A stretch of DNA of 64,000 nucleotides, taken from contig JAFZRP010000104.1 in assembly GCA_017619795.1 (NCBI GenBank), positions 85,284 through 149,283 of the forward strand, in the 5' to 3' direction. The notes under the pieces were generated by a model. The model was not told the DNA's origin, ran no database searches, and saw only the letters and a list, made by a program, of their open reading frames with translations. Shown in pieces: positions 52,747-61,310 of this stretch (its first letter is position 1; the number at the start of each line of letters is the position of its first letter). A program made the position numbers and the translations under genes. Origin of the DNA: Treponema sp. (GTDB lineage: Bacteria > Spirochaetota > Spirochaetia > Treponematales > Treponemataceae).

Positions 52747-53928
52747 ATGAAAAAAGGAAAAGTTTTTTATATTGGTATTTTTTCTATACTTTTACTTGCA
52801 AGTTGTAAAATACAGGAAAATGATCAAAAAATAGTTCCACAGCTTACGGCGCCGGAAATATCTTTAATACTTTCAGACGAGGCTCCAAAATCAACCGTAA
52901 TAATATCCTGGACAGCTTCAAAAGATGCAGATTGTTACTATATAAAAAGAATGAATGTACGTGATGGTGTTAAAAATGTCAAAAGTGTTGGTTATGTAAG
53001 CAAAAATGAGCCTTTGACAATAAAAGATGATTGTTGTGAAAGCGATACAGAATATTTTTATGTTGTGGAAGCCGAAGCTGATGGAGAAACGTATCATTCT
53101 ATGGATTTGCTTATAGAAAATGCAAAAGCCAGAGAATATACGAATCCATTTACAGGTGAACCTTTTTATTCAAGTGATTATTATATATTTTCAGATGTGA
53201 AATCTATAAGAACTCAAAAAAGTGCGGAAATAACACTCGATTATCCTAAAAATGTGACTGTAAAACCAACGGAAAATACACATAACTCACTTACTGTAAG
53301 CTGGGATCCTGTAGAAGGTGCAAAAGAATATGAAGTTTACTTTAATAATCAAGGAATGAAGTTTCATACCGATGGATATATTTTGCTTTGTAAAACGAAA
53401 GAAAACTTTTGTATAAAAGAGCATCTTTTTAATGAGCAGTATAATTATTTTAAAGTAAGGGCAATAGGTGAAGCTGGATGTAGTTTATATTCTGCACATA
53501 TAGAGGGAAGGGTTCCTGTAGCTGAGAATATTTCAAAAGATAAGGCCTTGGAAATTAAAAATGGTGAAATGCAATATATTTATTATTATGAATCTTATAA
53601 TGATTTTGTTTGGTTTAAATGTACTCCTGAGCAGGGAATAGTAAAATATGTAGACTGGACAGAAGATACTTTATCAATTTTTTCTGAAGATGGAAAAATA
53701 CTTGCCACTGGGCTTCCTTTATATCTTAATAGGGAAAATGATAAAAATAATTTAAAAAATAAAAATATAAAACACACGAGTTTATATCTTGATGGTGCTA
53801 AAAACGATGTAGGTGGTATAATAAGGGATATAAGCAGCGATATAGAAGGATTTTCTGAAGGAATGATTTTATTTCTTAGAATTTCAAAAACAAATGGAGG
53901 GGGATACTTAAACCTTGAAATTAATTAA
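52747..53928 (+). CDS. Fibronectin-III lipoprotein A1
   Basis: 393-residue predicted lipoprotein: signal MKKGKVFYIGIFSILLLASC with lipobox LASC. It has two fibronectin type III-like domains (about 32-130 with TVIISWTASKDADCYYIKR, and 165-260 with LTVSWDPVEGAKEYEVYF) and a C-terminal part of about 125 residues (IFSEDGKILATGLPLYL, then IEGFSEGMILFLRIS) that I cannot name. Clearly homologous to the gene at 54640. First gene of a duplicated A-B pair. Surface or periplasmic; FN3 domains usually bind proteins or glycans. No function assigned. Confidence 0.75.
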   Translation: MKKGKVFYIGIFSILLLASCKIQENDQKIVPQLTAPEISLILSDEAPKSTVIISWTASKDADCYYIKRMNVRDGVKNVKSVGYVSKNEPLTIKDDCCESDTEYFYVVEAEADGETYHSMDLLIENAKAREYTNPFTGEPFYSSDYYIFSDVKSIRTQKSAEITLDYPKNVTVKPTENTHNSLTVSWDPVEGAKEYEVYFNNQGMKFHTDGYILLCKTKENFCIKEHLFNEQYNYFKVRAIGEAGCSLYSAHIEGRVPVAENISKDKALEIKNGEMQYIYYYESYNDFVWFKCTPEQGIVKYVDWTEDTLSIFSEDGKILATGLPLYLNRENDKNNLKNKNIKHTSLYLDGAKNDVGGIIRDISSDIEGFSEGMILFLRISKTNGGGYLNLEIN

Positions 53929-54595
53929 TTTCTTGTTTGTTTTATCGATTTTTTCTCTTATTGGATGTAAGAATGGACCATTTGCATCAAATGTTCTTGA
54001 AGTCCCAAAAAATCTTACAGTTTCTGAAATAACTTCAGAAAGTGCAAAAATTACCTGGTCAAAGGTTGATAATGCCTATTGCTATAAAGTTTATTATCAT
54101 CCAGAGGGATATGAAGCCTGGTATAAAATAGATACGTTCAAAACTGAATGTACTTTATATAATCTTTTTAGCGATGAAAATTATACAGTGTCTGTACAAG
54201 CGAATTCAGATTTTAATAGTAATAAATATTTTCCTAGTGATTATGCACAAAAATCATTTAAAACACTTGTTGAAGTTTTAAAAGAAAAGGAGCTTTCTCG
54301 TCCCAAAAATCTTAAGGCAGAGATTAATAATGATAAAACAACTCTAACTGTTTCCTGGGATGCAGTTGAAGATGCTGTTTATTATGATGTTTATGTAGAA
54401 TATGTTCTAAAAAACAGGGAGCCACCACCAGATAAGGAAATAAGCTATATATATACAGTTCCGGCAACACAAACGAGCTTTATAGATGAAAGTGTACCAT
54501 TGTTTAAGAAGGTTAGCATAAAGGTTGCAGCCAGAAACAAGGATTTTTCTGATTCTTGCCGATGGTCTAAGTATATTTGGCTGGAAAATGAATAA
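53915..54595 (+). CDS. Fibronectin-III lipoprotein B1
   Basis: 226-residue predicted lipoprotein, signal MKLINFLFVLSIFSLIGC with lipobox LIGC. Two FN3-like domains: about 25-115 (ESAKITWSKVDNAYCYKVYYHPEGYEAW) and about 125-226 (TLTVSWDAVEDAVYYDVYVEY). It starts with TTG at 53915, inside the end of A1, behind GGAGGGGG (about 12 bases). Homologous to the gene at 55840. After its stop lies a copy of the yicC ribosome-binding region, a sign of tandem duplication. Confidence 0.72.
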   Translation: MKLINFLFVLSIFSLIGCKNGPFASNVLEVPKNLTVSEITSESAKITWSKVDNAYCYKVYYHPEGYEAWYKIDTFKTECTLYNLFSDENYTVSVQANSDFNSNKYFPSDYAQKSFKTLVEVLKEKELSRPKNLKAEINNDKTTLTVSWDAVEDAVYYDVYVEYVLKNREPPPDKEISYIYTVPATQTSFIDESVPLFKKVSIKVAARNKDFSDSCRWSKYIWLENE

Positions 54596-54639
54596 TGATT
54601 GAGGAAATATATTAATGTAAAAAATAGGAAGTGGTAAAA

Positions 54640-55812
54640 ATGAAAAAGAGTATTCTAAGTATCTGTTTTATTATTGTTTCTTTATTTCTGATTCTGCTTA
54701 CGGGATGTGAGGTTCAGGAAAGTTTTTCGAAAAAAACTCCAGAGCTTACAAAACCAGAAATAACTTTAAAACTTTCAGAAGATGACCCAAAAACAAAGGT
54801 AATAGTCTCCTGGACTAAAGTTAAAGATGCAGATAATTATTCTGTAAAAAGATTGAATGAACGAGACGGTGTTCGCGATATTCAATATGTTGGCTATGTA
54901 AATAAAGGTGAACCGTTATCAATAACGGATGAGAGTTGTGAAAACGATACAGAATATTCTTATGTTGTAGAAGTCCAGGCTTATGATAATGAAACATATT
55001 ATTCAATGAATCTGCTTGTTGAAGGTTCTAAAAAATATACCGATCCATTTACAGGAGAGCAGTTTTATTCAAGTAATTATTATGAATATTCTGAAATTAA
55101 ATCTATTAAAACTCAAAAAGATTCAGAAATTACGCTGGCTTATCCTAAAAATGTGAAAGTAATGCCTGCGGAAAATATGAAAAATGCCCTTACTTTAAGC
55201 TGGGATCCTGTAGAAGGTGCAACAAAATATGAAGTTTATTTTTTGAAGTCAACTATGAAATATCATAATGAAGATTTTAAACTGGAAGCTGTGACAACCG
55301 AAACATCTTCTACAATAGAAAATCTGTATAACGATCATTCATATTATTTTAGAATAAGAGCTGTGAATGACGAAAGTGAAAGCCTGTATTCTGCAAAAAT
55401 TGAAGGAAAAGTTCCAAAAGCAGATAACACTTCTATGGATAAAGCTTGGGAAATTGATTGTAATGAAATGCAGTATATTTATTCCGATGATGATACTCTC
55501 TGGTTTAAATGTGCTCCGGAAAAAGGAAAAATTGAATATGTTACAGAATCGTATGAGTATTCTTCTTTATCAATTTTCTCTGAAGACGGAACAATTCTTG
55601 CATCCGGTTTGCCTTTGAATAAAGTTTATGGTGCTAAAGATTACTCTGAAGTAAAAACTGTTGAAATAAAAATAGAAGGTTCAACTAAAACTTATAATGG
55701 AATAATCAGAAGCATTAAAAATGATATAGAAGGATTTACGGAAGGAACAACATATCTTTTTAGAATTACAAAACCTGAGAATGAAGATTACTTAAACTTT
55801 AGAATATATTAA
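54640..55812 (+). CDS. Fibronectin-III lipoprotein A2
   Basis: 390-residue second copy of A1: signal ending LLTGC, two FN3-like domains (KVIVSWTKVKDADNYSVKR and LTLSWDPVEGATKYEVYF) and the same C-terminal module (IFSEDGTILASGLPLNK, IEGFTEGTTYLFRIT). The region around the second FN3 domain is the most similar to A1. ATG 54640 is preferred over GTG 54631; AGGAAG lies about ten bases upstream. Divergence suggests an old duplication with selection retained on both. Confidence 0.75.
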   Translation: MKKSILSICFIIVSLFLILLTGCEVQESFSKKTPELTKPEITLKLSEDDPKTKVIVSWTKVKDADNYSVKRLNERDGVRDIQYVGYVNKGEPLSITDESCENDTEYSYVVEVQAYDNETYYSMNLLVEGSKKYTDPFTGEQFYSSNYYEYSEIKSIKTQKDSEITLAYPKNVKVMPAENMKNALTLSWDPVEGATKYEVYFLKSTMKYHNEDFKLEAVTTETSSTIENLYNDHSYYFRIRAVNDESESLYSAKIEGKVPKADNTSMDKAWEIDCNEMQYIYSDDDTLWFKCAPEKGKIEYVTESYEYSSLSIFSEDGTILASGLPLNKVYGAKDYSEVKTVEIKIEGSTKTYNGIIRSIKNDIEGFTEGTTYLFRITKPENEDYLNFRIY

Positions 55813-55839
55813 CATGTAAAAAAAATAGGATGAATTAAA

Positions 55840-56538
55840 ATGAATGGTAAAATAAATAAATATTTGAACGTTATAATATTTGGAAGCCTGATTATTTCAG
55901 CAGTTTTGTTTACTGGTTGTAAAAAGGGAGGTGGTGAATATGAAACTCTTCCTATACCGGCGAATCTTACAATTTCGGATATTACAGCTGAAGGTGCAAA
56001 GCTTACCTGGTCAAAGGTAGACAATGCCTATTGTTATGATATTCTGTATCGTCCAGAAGGTTATGATACATGGATTCACACAGATACCTTCAAAACAGAA
56101 TATACTTTATATAATCTTTATAATGAACACACATATACTGTACTTGTAAAAGCTTCTGGTAATTCAAATTATCTCTCCAGCGATTTTGCAGAAACAACTT
56201 TTAGTACCCTTGCTGATGTTGTTCCGGAGAATGAGCTTGCACGTCCTAAAAATGTAAAGGGTGCGTTTAACGATAATAAAACAGCTCTTACAATTTCCTG
56301 GGATGCTGTAGAAAATGCAGTTAATTATGATATTTATATAGATTATACGGTAGCGCACAGAGCTACAGCTCCTGATAACAATGCAATTTTTAAATATACA
56401 GTACCGGCAACACAAACAACCCTTACTGTAGATAATATACCTGAATTTAAAAAGATTAATATAAAAGTTGCAGCCAGAAACAAGAACTTTTCTGATTCTT
56501 GCCGCTGGTCCAAAGATATTTGGATAACGAATAAATAA
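55840..56538 (+). CDS. Fibronectin-III lipoprotein B2
   Basis: 232-residue second copy of B1: lipobox LFTGC, two FN3-like domains (GAKLTWSKVDNAYCYDILYRPEGYDTW and ALTISWDAVENAVNYDIYIDY). It shares the ending KVAARNK-x-FSDSCRWSK with B1. Unlike B1, it has an ATG and a separate leader. It lies 16 bases before yicC. The four lipoprotein genes are probably one transcript. Confidence 0.74.
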   Translation: MNGKINKYLNVIIFGSLIISAVLFTGCKKGGGEYETLPIPANLTISDITAEGAKLTWSKVDNAYCYDILYRPEGYDTWIHTDTFKTEYTLYNLYNEHTYTVLVKASGNSNYLSSDFAETTFSTLADVVPENELARPKNVKGAFNDNKTALTISWDAVENAVNYDIYIDYTVAHRATAPDNNAIFKYTVPATQTTLTVDNIPEFKKINIKVAARNKNFSDSCRWSKDIWITNK

Positions 56539-56554
56539 TAATTGAGGAAATATT

Positions 56555-57430
56555 ATGATTAGCATGACAGGCTATGCCTATGAGGAAGTTTCAACAGAAA
56601 AAAATGTTGTAAGCGTTGAAATAAAATCTGTTAATTCCCGCTTTTTGGATTTGTCGATTAATATGACGTCGTATCTGAATCCAATAGAAAGCTACTTTAG
56701 GGCAAAGATTAGCGAAAAAGTGTGCAGAGGTAAGGTTGATGTTTATATCCGCGTAAAGGAGCTTTGTTCAGATGCGGCTGTTACAGTAGATACCGAGCTT
56801 GCAAAAACTTATATGAAGGCTTACCGCGAAATAGCAACTGCTGTTGGTCTTGCAGCTGTAAATCCTGCGGCAACCCTTTATGCGCTTGTAAATCAGGAAG
56901 GTGTCCTTAATTCAAACAGAACTTATGATGCAGAAAAATACAAGTTGCTTATTGAACCTGTTTTCGATAAGGCGTTTGAGCGGTTCTTGAACGATAAGGC
57001 ACGTGAAGGCGAAAATATGCGTGCAGATCTTATGGAAAAGCTTTCTAAGCTTGAAGAATGTGCTGACTTTTTTAAGGAATGGCAGCCGAAAATGGAAGCT
57101 TGTTTTAAAGAACAGATTACTGCTCGATTCAACGAGCTTCTAGGTGAGAATGCAGACCAGAACCGAATTATGACAGAAACTGCGGCAATGCTTGTAAAAT
57201 ATACAATCAACGAGGAAATTGTAAGGCTCCACAGTCATATTTCTGCCATGAAGGATGAGATTATGAATAATCCTGTCCCGGGTAAGCGCCTTGATTTTAT
57301 CTGTCAGGAAATGAACCGAGAAATAAACACAATCGGCAGTAAAAACCAGTTTGCAGAGGTGAGCGCTGTTGTAATAAATGCAAAGGATGCGCTGGAAAAT
57401 ATTAGAGAGCAGAGTAAGAATGTCGAGTAA
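56555..57430 (+). CDS. YicC-family endoribonuclease
   Basis: 291 residues with the YicC start MISMTGYAYEEV, then VEIKSVNSRFLDLSI and the C-terminal DUF1732 end GKRLDFICQEMNREINTIGSKNQ. E. coli YicC is an endoribonuclease that acts on small RNAs. Ribosome-binding site TTGAGGA six bases upstream. It is followed after 27 bases by cytidylate kinase. Codon choice differs from the lipoprotein genes upstream, which are more AT-rich. Confidence 0.93.
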   Translation: MISMTGYAYEEVSTEKNVVSVEIKSVNSRFLDLSINMTSYLNPIESYFRAKISEKVCRGKVDVYIRVKELCSDAAVTVDTELAKTYMKAYREIATAVGLAAVNPAATLYALVNQEGVLNSNRTYDAEKYKLLIEPVFDKAFERFLNDKAREGENMRADLMEKLSKLEECADFFKEWQPKMEACFKEQITARFNELLGENADQNRIMTETAAMLVKYTINEEIVRLHSHISAMKDEIMNNPVPGKRLDFICQEMNREINTIGSKNQFAEVSAVVINAKDALENIREQSKNVE

Positions 57431-57457
57431 CGAATACAAGGTCTATGGAGGTATTTT

Positions 57458-58003
57458 ATGAAATTGAATAAGGATTTAAGAGTTGCAATTAGTGGAAAAT
57501 CTGGATGTGGAAATACAACTGTCAGTGGAATGCTGGCTGAAAGACTTGGAGTAAAGCTCATAAATTATACCTTCCGACAGCTGGCAGAAGAAAAAGGAAT
57601 GACTCTTAAGGAAGTTATTGATGCTGCCCGCGAAGATGATTCTTACGATAAATATGTAGATAAGCATCAGGTGGAGCTGGCACTTGAACAGTCCTGTGTT
57701 TTGGGGAGCCGCCTTGCTATATGGATGCTTAAAGAGGCTGACCTTAAGGTTTATCTTTATGCGAGTGATGATACGCGTGCCGGACGTGTGTTTAACAGGG
57801 AAGGCGGTGACTTACAGGCTATAAAGGATTTTACAGCCATGCGCGACCGCGAAGATACAGCCCGCTACAAAGAGTTCTACGGAATCGATAATAATGATTA
57901 TAAGTTTGTAGATTTGATTATCGAGACTGATGATAAAAATCCAGAACAGATAGTAGGAATAATTCTGAAAGAACTCGAAAAAAGAGGATTTATATCAGAA
58001 TAA
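57458..58003 (+). CDS. Cytidylate kinase-like protein
   Basis: 181-residue P-loop kinase. The loop is AISGKSGCGNTTVS, lacking the usual lysine before Thr, as in archaeal-type cytidylate kinases (GPPGSGTT). Later motifs SRLAIWMLKEADLKVYLYA and RDREDTARYKEFYGID fit the CMP kinase group (the last is the Arg-rich lid). It would phosphorylate CMP/dCMP; the usual bacterial Cmk is larger (about 220). The stop lies one base before the stop of the convergent fakA gene. Confidence 0.75.
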   Translation: MKLNKDLRVAISGKSGCGNTTVSGMLAERLGVKLINYTFRQLAEEKGMTLKEVIDAAREDDSYDKYVDKHQVELALEQSCVLGSRLAIWMLKEADLKVYLYASDDTRAGRVFNREGGDLQAIKDFTAMRDREDTARYKEFYGIDNNDYKFVDLIIETDDKNPEQIVGIILKELEKRGFISE

Positions 58004-58004
58004 A

Positions 58005-59696
58005 TTATTCCAGCACCATTATGTAACTGTAGATATCCTGGCCGCCGTCGATTTCAAAGATTTCTGTTCCGTTATGCTTTTGCTTGATGTAATCCGAAAT
58101 CTCTGAGGCTTCTTTTTCATCTGAGTCTGTACCTCTAATAAAAATGCAAACCTCGTGGTCAGAGAAATCCATTTTATCTATTGTGTCGATAACTGTCTTT
58201 TTGCGTTCATTGTCAGAGGCAACTATGCTCTTGTCGCAGAAACCGATGTAATCGCCGGAATGGAGCTCAAAGCCATCCATTTGGGTGTCTCGTACACAAT
58301 GTGAAACACTAAAAGTTTCAACGCCTTGCATTGAAAGATTAAGGTTTTCAATAATCTCGTCTGTGCTGCAGTTTTCTGTGTCCATCATTGTTACAACGGC
58401 AAGTCCCTGTCCAATATTCTTTGTTTCAATAACGTGAACCTGAGAATCCTTGTACATTTTTGCTGCCTGCTGAGCGGCAAGAATTACGTTTCCGTTGTTT
58501 GGAAGAACAAAAATTGTATCTGCATTTATCTGTTCAAAGGCTTTTATAAAATCCTGAGCAGAAGGATTCATGCTCTGACCGCCGTCTACAATAAAATCTG
58601 CACCATAGTCAAGGAAGGTCTGCTTAATGCCTTTACCAGAAGCAACTGCAACAACACCGTAAGTTTTTCTTTCCTGAGCTGCAGGTGTCACCTTTGTTTC
58701 AAGCTTTTCATCATCATCCTTGTAAATTGTATTATGCTGCAGGGACATGTTTTCAATTTTTACAGTAAGGAACTCGCCGAACTGCTGACAGAAAGCAAGA
58801 ATTTTATCTGGAGTCATTGTGTGAACATGAAGCTTTACAATTGTTCCGGTCTTAAAGGCAACTACAGAATTACCGTTTTCGTTCAAAAACTTTCTGATAA
58901 TTTCAACATCAAAGTTTTTTGTATCAGTTTTTTTGTTCTGGAGTCTGAGCATAAGCTCTGTGCAGTAACCAAACTCAAGCTCGCTGTCTTCATTAAAGGA
59001 ATCAAGGTCAAGCTGTTTTGGCTGTGCCTGTGAGCCCGAATGCATATCTGAGTTTTCTGATTTTGATTCAGTTTCCAGCTTAGAATTAGGGTCGGTAAGG
59101 CTCTTTTTCATTCCGTTTACAATGTAAATTAAACCGGCTCCACCTGAATCAACAACGCCAGCCTTCTTCAATACTGGCAAAAGGTCCGGAGTGCGTTCCA
59201 GCGACTGCTTTGCTTCTTTTATGAAGGCATCAAAAAAATCTACTGGAGTTTCTGCATTTACACTGCAGGCATAGGCAGTTGCATCCTTTGCAACAGTAAG
59301 GATTGTACCTTCTGCAGGAGTCATTACAGAATCATAAGCATGCTTAACACCGTTCTTAAAGGCTTCGCCAATCTGCTGGGTATCGGCAGCTTCAAGTCCC
59401 TTAAAACCTTCAGAAATACCGTAGAAGAACTGCGAAAGAATTACGCCAGAGTTTCCTCTTGCTCCAAGCAGCATTCCCGAAGAGATTTTTTCAGAAACCT
59501 TTGAAAGGTTAGTTTCGTTTGGAATGATTGCGTTTGTTCCGCCAGTCATTGTCATAAGCATGTTGTCGCCTGTGTCGCCGTCTGGAATTGGAAAAACGTT
59601 AAGATTATTTATTTCGTCTGAGTGGATTTTAAGATTTCCTGCACCCATCGAAATCATTTTAGAATAAATAGCGCCGTCAAAAACAACAGACCCCAT
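58005..59696 (-). CDS. fakA: Fatty acid kinase FakA-like (DAK2/DegV)
   Basis: 563 residues. The N-terminal DhaL/DAK2 domain holds NVFPIPDGDTGDNMLMTM, whose aspartates bind Mg-ATP, and SGMLLGARGNSGVILSQ. The C-terminal part (about 330-563) is the FakA-specific region with the pattern VVAVASGKGIKQTF...GADFIVDGGQSMNPS. FakA phosphorylates fatty acids bound to FakB to supply phospholipid synthesis. It starts five bases after the fakB stop (minus strand), so the pair is cotranscribed. Confidence 0.92.
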   Translation of the reverse strand: MGSVVFDGAIYSKMISMGAGNLKIHSDEINNLNVFPIPDGDTGDNMLMTMTGGTNAIIPNETNLSKVSEKISSGMLLGARGNSGVILSQFFYGISEGFKGLEAADTQQIGEAFKNGVKHAYDSVMTPAEGTILTVAKDATAYACSVNAETPVDFFDAFIKEAKQSLERTPDLLPVLKKAGVVDSGGAGLIYIVNGMKKSLTDPNSKLETESKSENSDMHSGSQAQPKQLDLDSFNEDSELEFGYCTELMLRLQNKKTDTKNFDVEIIRKFLNENGNSVVAFKTGTIVKLHVHTMTPDKILAFCQQFGEFLTVKIENMSLQHNTIYKDDDEKLETKVTPAAQERKTYGVVAVASGKGIKQTFLDYGADFIVDGGQSMNPSAQDFIKAFEQINADTIFVLPNNGNVILAAQQAAKMYKDSQVHVIETKNIGQGLAVVTMMDTENCSTDEIIENLNLSMQGVETFSVSHCVRDTQMDGFELHSGDYIGFCDKSIVASDNERKKTVIDTIDKMDFSDHEVCIFIRGTDSDEKEASEISDYIKQKHNGTEIFEIDGGQDIYSYIMVLE

Positions 59697-59700
59697 CAGT

Positions 59701-60594
59701 TTATTCTCCCTTATTGAATGTTACTGGTTTTCCAAAGCCGTAAACTGCAATTGCGTCCGGTCCAATGGAAGCACCGATAATTGGTCCAATATAACCAATG
59801 CAGATATCCTTGCAAGGTATTTCTTTCTTAATGATGCTTACAATTTGATCAACCTCTTCCTGGCTGCAGTCTGCATGAGAAACATAGATTGTCTGATTTT
59901 CAGAATTAAGAAGGGCATCCTTAAGAAGCATTACAATTTCTCTGATTGAGTTAGCACGTCCCTTAACCTTTTTGAAGGCAGCCTGCTCACCATTGTAATC
60001 TGAAACAATAATTGGCTTAACACCAAGAAGATTACCAAAGAAAGCGGCAGAAGCTTTTACACGGCCTGCACGGTGAAGAGCGTCCAGAGAGTGAACGGTA
60101 CAGAACTCGTGGATTGTCTTTTTGTGAGTCATAACCCATTCAGCAACTTCTTCTGCAGATTTGTCCATTGAAGCAAACTTAGAAGCTTCTATTGCAAGAA
60201 TACCTTCGCTGAAGCTTGAGTTAAGGGAATCGATACAGAAGATTTTATTATCCTTGTAGGTTTCCATAAGCTTGTTTGCAACTACAGCGGCTGTATTTAC
60301 AGAACCAGACTGCTTTGAAGAACAGGCAATGTAAACAATATCATAACCCTGATCAAGATATTTTGTAAAAAGCTGCTGATATTCATCTACAGGAACCTGA
60401 GTTGTAGTAAGTCTTTTACCAGAACGCATAATCTCATAGAAGGCGTGTACATCCTCTGCAGTCCATTCAAGAACAGCTGGAGAAGTTTCGCCGTCAAGAA
60501 CTGTGTTCATTTTTGCATAGTCAATATTGTATTTGTCCAAAAGCTCTTTGCTCAAGTCTGAGCAGGAATCTGTAATAATTTTTACTTTGTTCAT
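59701..60594 (-). CDS. fakB: DegV-family fatty acid-binding protein FakB-like
   Basis: 297-residue DegV protein that presents a fatty acid to FakA. KIITDSCSDLSKELL, TTQVPVDEYQQLF with the lipid-contacting Thr-Thr, ACSSKQSGSV, DSLNSSFSEG and the helix AGRVKASAAFFGNLLGVKPI are characteristic. Immediately upstream of fakA in the operon. A ribosome-binding site AAAGGAG precedes its ATG at 60594. Confidence 0.92.
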   Translation of the reverse strand: MNKVKIITDSCSDLSKELLDKYNIDYAKMNTVLDGETSPAVLEWTAEDVHAFYEIMRSGKRLTTTQVPVDEYQQLFTKYLDQGYDIVYIACSSKQSGSVNTAAVVANKLMETYKDNKIFCIDSLNSSFSEGILAIEASKFASMDKSAEEVAEWVMTHKKTIHEFCTVHSLDALHRAGRVKASAAFFGNLLGVKPIIVSDYNGEQAAFKKVKGRANSIREIVMLLKDALLNSENQTIYVSHADCSQEEVDQIVSIIKKEIPCKDICIGYIGPIIGASIGPDAIAVYGFGKPVTFNKGE

Positions 60595-60609
60595 AAATCG
60601 CTCCTTTTA

Positions 60610-61062
60610 TTAAGCCATTAACTGCTTAATCCATTTTTTTTCTTTAAGGGAAACCTTACCATCAATAGCACAAATCATGAGACAGATGATGACGATATCA
60701 TTTTTAAGCTCGTCAGAGAAAAGTCCAAGAATATCTACCATCTGGTCTGCAACGACCGGCAGCTTTTTGATTTCTTTTTTATACTGATTAAATACATTTT
60801 TACATTCTTCGTAAGTTACATCTCTGTTGTAGAAAGCCTTGAGTAAAGGTGAGATTATTGCAAACTCTTCTTCTGCAAGTTTTCCATCAGAAGCAATTGC
60901 GCCCATTATAAATGAAAAGAAGATTGCAGAACCGTCAACTCCGTTTTCTGCTGCAGCCTGTAAAGCAGGAAGAACTGTAGCGGCTTTTTCTGTAAGATAA
61001 GCAGTGTATGAAAGCACGTCCATTTTCTCGAACTCTTTGCAAAGCTTGTCAAAATCTTTCAT
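60610..61062 (-). CDS. TerB-like helical protein
   Basis: 150 residues, all helical, no signal peptide. Two metal-like motifs of the TerB fold, AIASDGKLAEEEFAI near 78 and CAIDGKVSLKEKKW near 130, suggest a TerB/DjlA-N-like protein; these bind divalent metal and take part in membrane stress systems. ATG 61062 is used because GGAG (within the earlier in-frame ATG 61074) lies six bases ahead. First gene of the operon with fakB and fakA, so a link to membrane lipid state is possible, but no function can be assigned. Confidence 0.7.
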   Translation of the reverse strand: MKDFDKLCKEFEKMDVLSYTAYLTEKAATVLPALQAAAENGVDGSAIFFSFIMGAIASDGKLAEEEFAIISPLLKAFYNRDVTYEECKNVFNQYKKEIKKLPVVADQMVDILGLFSDELKNDIVIICLMICAIDGKVSLKEKKWIKQLMA

Positions 61063-61186
61063 AGTTTTCTCCATTTTTCAATCGTGATAATGAAAAAATA
61101 GAGGATTAAAGTAAACTGAAAATAAACATAATGACGCAGAATTGAAGAAATCCTAAGGAAGAATAAAGGGATGGATACTTTAATTT

Positions 61187-61217
61187 ATTATAAAAAATCA
61201 CTATAATATATTGTCAA
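61187..61217 (-). promoter_or_regulatory. Promoter of the terB-like/fakB/fakA operon
   Basis: Minus strand TTGACA (61217-61212) and TATAAT (61192-61187) with a long spacer of 19; TTTATA at spacer 17 is the alternative -10. Confidence 0.5.
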
Positions 61218-61310
61218 AAATATTTACGAAACTGCAATTATCCTGCGGTCTGTGTATCGTGCGGTAAAATATATGAATGCGAGACCTGTGTGTCCGCGAA
61301 AAGGAATCTT

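Larger units (their letters stand above)
52747..56538 (+). repeat. Tandem duplication of a two-gene lipoprotein unit
   Basis: A1-B1 (52747-54595) and A2-B2 (54640-56538) are diverged direct copies. The flank after B1 (TTGAGGAAATAT, starting near 54600) repeats the flank after B2 that serves as the yicC ribosome-binding site (near 56543). The leaders of A2 and B2 also share TAAT/AACATG-TAAAAAA-TAGGA-type sequence. Confidence 0.75.

Noticed and set aside
58434..59033. A 199-codon plus-strand ORF inside fakA
   Set aside because: Antisense to conserved FakA sequence; no ribosome-binding site.
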